Positions 1-5,021 of a stretch of 5,021 bases of DNA are shown here, in pieces (position 1 is the stretch's first letter; every line of letters starts with the position of its first letter). This stretch comes from an uncultured Candidatus Saccharibacteria bacterium (GTDB lineage: Bacteria; Patescibacteriota; Saccharimonadia; Saccharimonadales; Saccharimonadaceae). The position numbers and the translations under genes were made by a program. The stretch is taken from NCBI GenBank assembly GCA_938049075.1, contig CALICZ010000057.1:1-5021 (forward strand), in the 5' to 3' direction. The notes under the pieces are model-generated. The model ran no database searches and was not told the DNA's origin. It saw only the letters and a program-made list of their open reading frames with translations.

Positions 1-1
1 C

Positions 2-937
2 AATATATGGGTCTTGATTGCCGTCTTCCCAGTGGCGGCGTTGGGGTATTTAGCAGCGGGTGAGATGATCTTCTCATATCTGCGGCAAAAGGGCTTCGTG
101 CGCGATGTGAGCCCCTTTGCCCTGATGCGCTTGTCGCTGGAGCTAAATTTCGTCAACCACGCCTTTCCCAGTGGTGGCCTGAGCGGTATATCATACGCTA
201 ACTGGCGCTTACGCAAATACGGCGTCTCGACGGGGCGTGCGACAATGGCCCAAATGGTGCGCTATGTCATGGGCTTTGTGGCAGTGGTGCTGTTCCTTGC
301 AGTGGCGGTGGTAATAGTGACGATCGATAGCGGCGTGAACCGCTGGATCATCCTAATGAGTGGGGGACTGGTATTTTGCTTGACGATGATCACGCTACTA
401 GGAGTATACTTACTGACGAGCCAGCGGCGGCTCCACAAGGCGGCGCATCAGGTCACGCTGACGATCAACAGCTTCGCGCGGCGTATCCTGCGGCGCACAA
501 AGCCAGTGATGGACGAAGCTGCGGTGCGGCGCTACTGCGACGACCTCCACACCGACTTCCTCGAGCTACGGCGCGACAAGAAGCTGCTATGGCAACCCTT
601 TGTCTGGAGTATTATCTTTACGATTATGGAGATCTTGCCCTTCTGGATGACCTTCCAATCGCTGGGGGTATCGGTTAACCCTGCATCAATTCTCATCGCC
701 TATGGCGTGGCCACGACCATGGCGGTGGTTGTTGCTACTCCTGGTGGAGCTGGTGCGTATGAGGCGGTCATGGTGGGGATCTTGGCGCTTTCAGGTGTGA
801 GCCAGGGCCAAGCCATCGCTGGGACGATGCTCTACCGCGTGATTGCCATCGTTACTACACTGGTGTTTGGCTATGCATTTTATCAACTAACCATCATGCG
901 CTATGGACGCGACAAACCTCCCACCACTGAGCGTTAG
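2..937 (+). CDS. YbhN/UPF0104-family integral membrane protein (LPG synthase/flippase-like TM domain), 5' partial
   Basis: Multi-pass inner-membrane protein resembling the lysylphosphatidylglycerol synthase transmembrane domain family (PF03706, UPF0104/YbhN). Members are proposed to flip or transport lipids; the substrate here is unknown. The frame is open from base 2 without a stop, so the gene probably starts upstream of the window; the first start codon inside is TTG at 14. Counting from that TTG (307 residues), hydrophobic segments lie near 3-20, 82-104, 110-134, 193-213, 222-240, 247-261 and 271-293, with a basic cytoplasmic-type loop at about 136-192. Family-like motifs are FPSGGLSG (51-58), ATPGGAGAYEA (241-251) and LYR (273-275). 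Family proteins are usually somewhat longer, which fits a lost N-terminal helix. Its last 35 bases overlap xseA, so the two are probably cotranscribed. The family call is fairly sure; the function is not. Confidence 0.82.
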   Translation, partial: NIWVLIAVFPVAALGYLAAGEMIFSYLRQKGFVRDVSPFALMRLSLELNFVNHAFPSGGLSGISYANWRLRKYGVSTGRATMAQMVRYVMGFVAVVLFLAVAVVIVTIDSGVNRWIILMSGGLVFCLTMITLLGVYLLTSQRRLHKAAHQVTLTINSFARRILRRTKPVMDEAAVRRYCDDLHTDFLELRRDKKLLWQPFVWSIIFTIMEILPFWMTFQSLGVSVNPASILIAYGVATTMAVVVATPGGAGAYEAVMVGILALSGVSQGQAIAGTMLYRVIAIVTTLVFGYAFYQLTIMRYGRDKPPTTER

Positions 938-2036
938 CGATTTCCTCGCCTGTGCGAGCCAGGTGCTGGAGGGAGCATTTCCGGTACTAACGGTCGAGGG
1001 CGAGGTGGCTAGTATGGCAGTGCGCCAGGGGAAGTTTGTCTTTTTTGACCTCAAGGACGAGACAGGCAGCGTGAGCTGCTTTATGATGGTGTGGCAGCTC
1101 CGGGTGGCGCTAGAAGATGGCATGCAGGTAGCAGTGCAAGCTGTGCCGAAGCTCACGGCGCGCGGCAAATTCAGCCTGACCGTGCAGCAGGTGCGACCAG
1201 TCGGGCAGGGGAGCATTAAGAAAAACTTCGAGCTGCTGCGCCAGCGCCTGAGTGCAGAAGGACTCTTTGCTCCAGAACGCAAGCGGCCAGTACCCGAGTG
1301 GCCTGAGCACATTGCCGTGGTGAGTAGTCCCCAGGCGGCAGGCTATGCCGACTTTATGACGATCATTGGCCAGCGCTGGGGCGGCATGCAGGTCGATGTC
1401 TATGCGGTGCCAGTCCAGGGTGCTGGTGCGGCCGATCGGATCATCCGCGCCATTGAGCGCTGCAACCGTCGTGCGACCGTGCCGCAGGTACTGGCGATTG
1501 TGCGCGGTGGCGGCAGCGCCGATGATTTGCAAGTCTTTAACGACGAAGCGCTGGTGCGGGCGATCGCTGCAAGCCGGGTGCCAACAGTGGTTGGGGTGGG
1601 GCACGACACAGATGAGACATTGGCCGATCTCGCCGCTGACGTCCGGGCGGTCACGCCGACCAACGCGGCTCAGCTCATCACGCCCGATGCCGCAGTGGTG
1701 CGAACACGGCTAGCCGAGCAGCTACAGATGATGAAGCAGACGATTATCACCACGGCGGATGATGAGCAGCTAGCGGTGCAGCATCAGCTGGCTGAGGCTC
1801 GAGTGAAGCTAGCCAGGCGACAGCAGGTACTCGAGCAGCAATGCGCAGCGCTGCAGGCCCGGCTCCGGCTGTATAACCCTGCAGCAACCCTAGCGCGTGG
1901 CTACGCCCTGGTGCGCGGCCATGCCACCGTCGGCCAGACAATCACCATCGAGCGATATAGCGATATGATAACAGCGGAGGTAACCCATGTCGAACGCAAA
2001 ACAACCAACGAAACAGGCGAAATCCGCCACACCTAG
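903..2036 (+). CDS. xseA: Exodeoxyribonuclease VII large subunit
   Basis: Catalytic subunit of exonuclease VII, which cuts single-stranded DNA from both ends into short oligonucleotides in repair and recombination; it works in the cytoplasm with several XseB subunits. The 377 residues hold an N-terminal OB-fold (about 8-102, with KFVFFDLKDETGSVSCF), a central nuclease domain (about 103-262) and a helical, coiled-coil-like tail (about 265-325) ending in the typical NPAATLARGYALV (325-337). By eye, the residues matching E. coli D155, R205, H238 and D241 are kept: D150, R201 in RGGGSADDLQVFNDE, and H234 and D237 in GVGHDTDETLADLAADVRA. It is shorter than E. coli XseA (about 456 residues), mostly in the helical tail. 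The start is firm: the frame has a stop at 888-890, and ATG 903 is the first start codon after it. No clear Shine-Dalgarno precedes it, so translation may be coupled to the overlapping upstream gene. Confidence 0.95.
   Translation: MDATNLPPLSVSDFLACASQVLEGAFPVLTVEGEVASMAVRQGKFVFFDLKDETGSVSCFMMVWQLRVALEDGMQVAVQAVPKLTARGKFSLTVQQVRPVGQGSIKKNFELLRQRLSAEGLFAPERKRPVPEWPEHIAVVSSPQAAGYADFMTIIGQRWGGMQVDVYAVPVQGAGAADRIIRAIERCNRRATVPQVLAIVRGGGSADDLQVFNDEALVRAIAASRVPTVVGVGHDTDETLADLAADVRAVTPTNAAQLITPDAAVVRTRLAEQLQMMKQTIITTADDEQLAVQHQLAEARVKLARRQQVLEQQCAALQARLRLYNPAATLARGYALVRGHATVGQTITIERYSDMITAEVTHVERKTTNETGEIRHT
1976..1980 (+). promoter_or_regulatory. Ribosome binding site of xseB
   Basis: GGAGG sits six bases before ATG 1987, within the coding sequence of the xseA C-terminus. 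It is the clearest Shine-Dalgarno in the left half and is the reason for choosing the long form of xseB over a downstream start. Confidence 0.75.
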
Positions 2037-2379
2037 CACTCGGGCCAAGCGTACCACACTGAGTGATGACGACCAACTGGCAATGGCCCTTGCAGCAGAG
2101 GGAATCACGCCGGATTATAGCCAGCCCACCAATAATACACCAGCAAGCCCATCAGCACCCCAGCAGCCTGACCAGCAGAGCAACGCAGACAACCGTTCAC
2201 TGCGTGAGCAAATGGAGCAGCTGGAAGAAATCTTGGCGTGGTTTGACAATGATGAGTTTGAGCTCGAGGCGGCGGTAGAGCGCTACCAGCAGGCAGCACG
2301 CGTTGCCGAGCAGATCGACCAGCGCTTGAGAGAGATCAAAAACAAAGTAACTATCATCACAGAGGACGCAGCCGCCTGA
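1987..2379 (+). CDS. xseB: Exodeoxyribonuclease VII small subunit with extended N-terminus
   Basis: Small accessory subunit that binds the helical arm of XseA to make exonuclease VII. The XseB-type helical hairpin is at about residues 71-122: LREQMEQLEEILAWFDNDEF, then LEAAVERYQQAARVAEQIDQ and LREIKNKV. This matches the family pattern of an LE-x-I helix, a short acidic turn, a Leu-Glu-x-x-hydrophobic-x-x-Tyr helix and a closing Leu-x-x-x-x-x-Lys. The product is 130 residues against the usual 60-85. The extra 70 or so N-terminal residues are low in complexity and rich in Gln, Pro, Ser, Asn and Thr, with a basic first 22 residues, and are probably disordered. The upstream start is supported by a GGAGG six bases before ATG 1987. 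A later ATG (2211, Met75/76 region) would give a normal-length core but has no comparable site. The gene overlaps xseA by 50 bp. Confidence 0.9.
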   Translation: MSNAKQPTKQAKSATPSTRAKRTTLSDDDQLAMALAAEGITPDYSQPTNNTPASPSAPQQPDQQSNADNRSLREQMEQLEEILAWFDNDEFELEAAVERYQQAARVAEQIDQRLREIKNKVTIITEDAAA

Positions 2380-2885
2380 TGATGTGGTGGGCACTCCTCG
2401 TCATCATCCTGCTGTTTTGCGTGACAGCGCTGACGGGCGCGCCCTATGTGCCATCGCACCGCCGAGATGTGCAACGGGCGCTGACCCAGCTCTATAGCCT
2501 TGGGCCAGAGGATTGCTTGGTAGACATGGGGTCGGGCGATGGCGTCATCTTAAAGATTGCTCGCCAGCAGGGGGCACGAGCCTTTGGCGTGGAGCTTAAC
2601 CCACTTCTCGTCTTGCTCTCGCGCTGGCGTTTGCGCGGTGATACCAAAGCGATAGTGGTGTGCGGTAACCTCTACCGCACGAACTTTCCAGCTGGCACTA
2701 CAGTAGTTTACACCTTTGGCGACTCACGCGACATCGCTCGGATGGCTGCCCATGTGCAGCAGCAAGCCACCCGCCTGGGCACAGACTTATGGTTCATCTC
2801 CTACGCCTTTGCCGTGCCTGGCTGGGCACCAGTGCGCGAGCAAGGCGCGCATAAGCTATATCAAGTGCGAGCAGAGCGCGATTAA
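2379..2885 (+). CDS. Membrane-anchored class I SAM-dependent methyltransferase
   Basis: Small putative methyltransferase of 168 residues; substrate unknown. Residues 3-19 form one hydrophobic segment (WWALLVIILLFCVTAL), likely an N-terminal membrane anchor leaving the catalytic domain in the cytoplasm. GAPYVPS (20-26) follows, then the SAM-binding motif I VDMGSGDG (48-55) and the acidic residue closing strand beta-2, E72 in GVELNP, expected to hold the SAM ribose. Later strands read KAIVVCGN (90-97), TTVVYTFG (107-114) and LWFISYAF (137-144). The end HKLYQVRAERD looks like a natural C-terminus for this kind of protein, so the gene seems complete. ATG 2379 shares its A with the xseB TGA, implying translational coupling; a second ATG at 2382 is equally possible. 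The only nearby Shine-Dalgarno-like bases, AGAGGA at 2361-2366, lie rather far upstream. The stop is a few bases from the compositional seam. Confidence 0.8.
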   Translation: MMWWALLVIILLFCVTALTGAPYVPSHRRDVQRALTQLYSLGPEDCLVDMGSGDGVILKIARQQGARAFGVELNPLLVLLSRWRLRGDTKAIVVCGNLYRTNFPAGTTVVYTFGDSRDIARMAAHVQQQATRLGTDLWFISYAFAVPGWAPVREQGAHKLYQVRAERD

Positions 2886-2902
2886 AAGCGCTGCTAATCC
2901 TC
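2886..2902. other. Seam between two unrelated genomes (probable assembly chimera)
   Basis: Left of this interval the sequence is GC-rich and encodes Saccharibacteria-like proteins, the last ending in TAA at 2883-2885. Right of it the sequence has lower GC, and from CGC 2902 it reads as the inside of a streptococcal galactokinase (RLMNASHVSLEHDYEV). The bases between have no recognisable coding on either side. A small inverted repeat, AAGCG at 2886-2890 and CGCTT at 2902-2906 with an 11-base loop, spans the seam. No insertion sequence, integrase, tRNA or direct repeat is visible. The exact break cannot be fixed to the base by eye. Confidence 0.8.
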
Positions 2903-3177
2903 GCTTGATGAATGCGTCACACGTTTCTCTAGAACATGACTATGAAGTAACTGGCCTAGAATTGGATACTCTTGTTCACACAGCTTGGGCTCAGGAAGGT
3001 GTTCTTGGTGCTCGTATGACAGGGGCAGGATTTGGTGGCTGTGCCATTGCCTTGGTGCAAAAAGATGCTGTTGAGGCTTTTAAAGCAGCTGTTGGCAAGC
3101 ACTACGAGGAAGTCGTTGGATATGCTCCAAGCTTCTATATCGCTGAAGTTGCAGGTGGCACTCGCGTTTTAGACTAG
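2902..3177 (+). CDS. galK: Galactokinase, C-terminal fragment only (5' truncated at the seam)
   Basis: Tail of galactokinase, the GHMP-family enzyme that phosphorylates galactose with ATP to galactose 1-phosphate in the Leloir pathway. Only 91 residues remain, from RLMNASHVSLEHDYEVTG to EVAGGTRVLD, against about 390 in streptococcal GalK. The GHMP C-terminal motif GARMTGAGFGGCAIALV is intact, but the substrate-binding N-terminus and the ATP-loop motif are absent, so the fragment cannot be an active kinase. ATG 2908 is an internal methionine of the family, not a natural start, and there is no ribosome binding site before it. The frame stays open leftwards into the methyltransferase gene, but that extension shows no galactokinase similarity. 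The sequence strongly resembles Streptococcus of the mitis/pneumoniae group as I remember it. The HAD gene follows 11 bases after the stop. Confidence 0.9.
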   Translation, partial: RLMNASHVSLEHDYEVTGLELDTLVHTAWAQEGVLGARMTGAGFGGCAIALVQKDAVEAFKAAVGKHYEEVVGYAPSFYIAEVAGGTRVLD

Positions 3178-3181
3178 GAGA
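3176..3181 (+). promoter_or_regulatory. Ribosome binding site of the HAD gene
   Basis: AGGAGA overlaps the galK stop codon (TAG 3175-3177) and lies seven bases before ATG 3189. It fixes the start of the HAD-family gene and suggests galK and the HAD gene are read from one message. Confidence 0.75.
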
Positions 3182-3188
3182 GAAGTAA

Positions 3189-3848
3189 ATGGACGCTGTA
3201 ATATTTGATTTAGATGGCTTATTAGCTGATACTGAGATCATTTCTCTAAAAGTTTATCAAGAATTGCTTGAAGATTTTGGAATTCCTTTCACAGAAGAAA
3301 CATATTCTAGAGAATACAGTGGACATAGGGAAGAGGAGAATGTTCAACGATTTTTAGATACCTATGATTTACCTTGGAACTTTGACCAAACCTTGGAAAA
3401 AGTTTATGAACTGGAAGCTCGAATATTAGCCAAAGGTGTAAATTTAAAAAAAGGTGCTAAAAATTTGCTTGCTTTTTTGCAAAGAGAAGGTATTCCAATC
3501 GCTCTAGCAACTTCAAGTGTTGAATCTTGAGCTAGAATGATTTTGGATAGTAATGGTATACTGTCCCTATTTGACCATCTAGTTTTTGCAAAAGATGTAA
3601 AGCGAAGCAAACCCTACCCTGATATATTTTTAAAGACCTGTAGTGATTTGAATGTTTTACCAGAGAATTGCTTAGTATTAGAGGATAGTGAAGCAGGGAT
3701 TGAAGCAGCGTATAGAGCTGGGATACCAGTTATTTGTATTCCAGACTTGAAAATGCCAGCACAGTCTTTCTTAAATAAAACAGAACAAGTTTTTCAGGAT
3801 TTAGATGCTGTCAGAGACTATTTAGAAAGTAAGAAGGAGAATCAATGA
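3189..3848 (+). pseudogene. HAD-superfamily hydrolase (beta-phosphoglucomutase-like), interrupted by one in-frame TGA
   Basis: Reading through the TGA at 3528-3530 gives one continuous 219-codon frame, the usual length for beta-phosphoglucomutase-like HAD phosphatases or phosphomutases. Motif I is FDLDGLLADT (6-15), with nucleophile D7 and acid/base D9. The helical cap spans about 16-85. Motif II is ALATSS (105-110), motif III K141 in SKPYPDIF, and motif IV LEDSEAG (164-170), with E165 and D166 for magnesium. All catalytic motifs are present, but the stop at codon 114 falls just after motif II, so the first piece (113 residues) lacks motifs III and IV and should be inactive. From family memory the lost residue is Arg (ES-R-ARM), so CGA to TGA is a one-base change. 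The second half has ATG 3537 but no ribosome binding site. The gene lies between galK and galT, suggesting a sugar-phosphate substrate; that is inference. Its GC is lower than galT's. It could also be intact in the real strain and carry a sequence error here. Confidence 0.85.
3834..3840 (+). promoter_or_regulatory. Ribosome binding site of galT
   Basis: AAGGAGA lies four bases before ATG 3845, inside the end of the HAD coding frame. It is close to the consensus, so galT can probably be started on its own even when ribosomes leave the HAD message early at the internal TGA. Confidence 0.75.
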
Positions 3849-5021
3849 GTCAGGGAGTTCTAGATGCATTTATCACGGAAGTCATTGCTGAAAGTTCATT
3901 TGAGGAAATGGATCGAATCTACCTGACCAATCGTGTCTTGGCACGAGTAGGAGATGGTGTTTTGGAAGTTGAGACTGGTCTAGATGAGTTGATTGACCTC
4001 AAGGACCAGCTTGTCGAGGAGGCGGTTCGATTAGAGACGATTGAGGATAGTCAGACTGCGCGTGAAATCCTCGGTGCTGAATTGATGGACTTGGTAACCC
4101 CTTGTCCAAGTCAGGTCAATCGTGACTTTTGGACAACCTATGCCCAATCTCCCGAACAGGCAATTGCGGACTTTTACCAACTTAGCCAGAAAAATGACTA
4201 CATCAAACTCAAGGCCATTGCTAAAAATATTGCTTATCGTGTACCATCTGACTACGGAGAACTTGAGATTACCATCAACCTCTCTAAGCCTGAAAAGGAT
4301 CCAAAGGAGATTGCAGCAGCCAAGTTGGCGCAAGCTAGCCATTATCCCCAGTGTCAGCTTTGTCTAGAGAACGAAGGCTATCATGGTCGAATTAACCATC
4401 CAGCTCGCAGCAATCACCGCATTATCCGTTTTGAAATGGCGGGTCAGGAGTGGGGCTTCCAGTATTCGCCCTATGCTTATTTTAATGAGCACTGTATTTT
4501 CTTAGATGGGCAGCATCGGCCCATGGCTATCAATCGTCAAAGCTTTGAGCGCCTGCTAGCTATCGTAGACCAGTTTCCAGGCTATTTTGCGGGTTCTAAT
4601 GCTGATCTGCCGATTGTGGGAGGGTCTATTCTAACTCATGACCACTATCAGGGAGGCCGTCACGTATTTCCTATGGAATTGGCTCTCTTGCAAAAGGCAT
4701 TTCATTTTACTGGATTTGAGCAGGTCAAGGCTGGGATTGTCAAGTGGCCTATGTCAGTGCTACGTTTGACTTCGGATTCCAAAGAGGATTTGATCAACTT
4801 GGCTGATAAGATATTGCAGGAATGGCGACAGTATTCAGATCCAAGTGTGCAAGTCTTGGCAGAAAGTAATGGAACACCACACCATACCATTACACCGATT
4901 GCTCGTAAACGCGACGGACAGTTTGAGTTGGACTTGGTCTTGCGGGACAATCAAACTTCAGCAGAGCATCCTGATGGCATCTATCATCCCCACAAGGATG
5001 TCCAACATATCAAGAAGGAAA
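3845..5021 (+). CDS. galT: UDP-glucose--hexose-1-phosphate uridylyltransferase, class II, 3' partial
   Basis: Leloir-pathway enzyme that swaps UMP between UDP-glucose and galactose 1-phosphate, giving UDP-galactose and glucose 1-phosphate; cytoplasmic. The frame is open without a stop from ATG 3845 to the window end: 392 full codons plus one base, of about 490 in the Gram-positive class II GalT family. Recognisable features are CPSQVNRDFW (87-96), the Cys-rich PQCQLC (168-173), YFNEHCIFL (212-220), the His motif GGSILTHDHYQGG (259-271), HHTITPI (346-352) and HPDGIYHPHKDVQHIKKE at the cut end. I take H265/H267 in the THDHYQ motif as the likely active-site histidines by family resemblance. The ATG overlaps the HAD TGA as ATGA, and a strong AAGGAGA precedes it. 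Sequence and codon use look like oral Streptococcus. About 100 C-terminal residues lie outside the window; no defect is visible in the part seen. Confidence 0.95.
   Translation, partial: MSQGVLDAFITEVIAESSFEEMDRIYLTNRVLARVGDGVLEVETGLDELIDLKDQLVEEAVRLETIEDSQTAREILGAELMDLVTPCPSQVNRDFWTTYAQSPEQAIADFYQLSQKNDYIKLKAIAKNIAYRVPSDYGELEITINLSKPEKDPKEIAAAKLAQASHYPQCQLCLENEGYHGRINHPARSNHRIIRFEMAGQEWGFQYSPYAYFNEHCIFLDGQHRPMAINRQSFERLLAIVDQFPGYFAGSNADLPIVGGSILTHDHYQGGRHVFPMELALLQKAFHFTGFEQVKAGIVKWPMSVLRLTSDSKEDLINLADKILQEWRQYSDPSVQVLAESNGTPHHTITPIARKRDGQFELDLVLRDNQTSAEHPDGIYHPHKDVQHIKKE

Noticed and set aside
887..1312. Minus-strand open frame of 141 codons over xseA (and similar ones at 1110-1604 and 1400-1663)
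   Set aside because: They lie opposite a well-conserved xseA, have no recognisable motifs, and are typical of chance open frames in GC-rich coding DNA.
2886..2906. Rho-independent terminator after the methyltransferase
   Set aside because: The possible stem is only five pairs, the loop is 11 bases and no run of T follows; the right arm already belongs to galK.
2716..3177. A 153-codon open frame running from inside the methyltransferase gene into the galactokinase tail, as if a fusion protein
   Set aside because: Its first 62 codons are an out-of-frame shadow of the methyltransferase and show no kinase-like sequence; it exists only because the two pieces were joined without a stop in that frame.
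3528..3530. TGA read as an amino acid (alternative code as in Absconditabacteria/Gracilibacteria, or selenocysteine)
   Set aside because: galT and the galK tail contain no other in-frame TGA, the HAD gene itself ends in TGA, the neighbouring proteins are streptococcal (standard code), the site is not a catalytic Cys position, and the expected residue is Arg, not Gly, Trp or Sec.
3537..3848. A separate 103-codon gene starting at ATG 3537
   Set aside because: It is the second half of the HAD gene in the same frame, begins in the middle of the Rossmann domain, and has no ribosome binding site.
4031..4342. Minus-strand open frame of 103 codons opposite galT (also 4702-4950)
   Set aside because: galT is continuous and conserved on the + strand here; the antisense frames show no family-like sequence or ribosome binding site.

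Overview
The window joins two unrelated pieces of bacterial DNA at about position 2886-2902. The left part (1-2885) is GC-rich; one hand-counted 60-base line, 1321-1380, is 60% GC. It is a tight same-strand gene block whose proteins look like those of Candidate Phyla Radiation bacteria, most likely Saccharibacteria (TM7). The hints are a short XseA with its CPR-style GHD/TPTNAAQL region, an XseB with a low-complexity N-terminus, and a small membrane-anchored methyltransferase opening with GAPYVPS. The right part (about 2902-5021) is clearly lower in GC; line 3421-3480 is 28% and line 4561-4620 is 48%. Its proteins read as the galactose operon of an oral Streptococcus, probably of the mitis/oralis/pneumoniae type. 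Both assignments come from remembered family sequences, not from a search.

Left block, all on the + strand: a YbhN/UPF0104-family integral membrane protein, cut by the window start; xseA, overlapping it by 35 bp; xseB, overlapping xseA by 50 bp with a clear ribosome binding site inside the xseA end; and a SAM-dependent methyltransferase whose ATG shares one base with the xseB stop. XseA and XseB together form exonuclease VII, which degrades single-stranded DNA. The membrane protein and the methyltransferase have no proven link to it beyond the shared transcription unit.

Right block, all on the + strand: the last 91 codons of galK with no start or N-terminal domains; a HAD-superfamily phosphatase/phosphomutase gene broken by one in-frame TGA; and galT, overlapping the HAD gene as ATGA and running off the window end after 392 codons. 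GalK and GalT are consecutive Leloir-pathway enzymes.

The methyltransferase ends naturally, and the galactokinase homology begins mid-protein about 17 bases later. There is no transposase, integrase, tRNA or long repeat at the seam. The simplest explanation is a chimeric contig from an oral community, joining a Saccharibacteria-like genome to a co-resident Streptococcus; recent horizontal transfer is the less likely alternative. I did not find a new biological system. The items most worth checking are the seam and the nonsense codon in the HAD gene. No intergenic stretch exceeds about 20 bases, and I see no RNA genes, CRISPR arrays or mobile elements.
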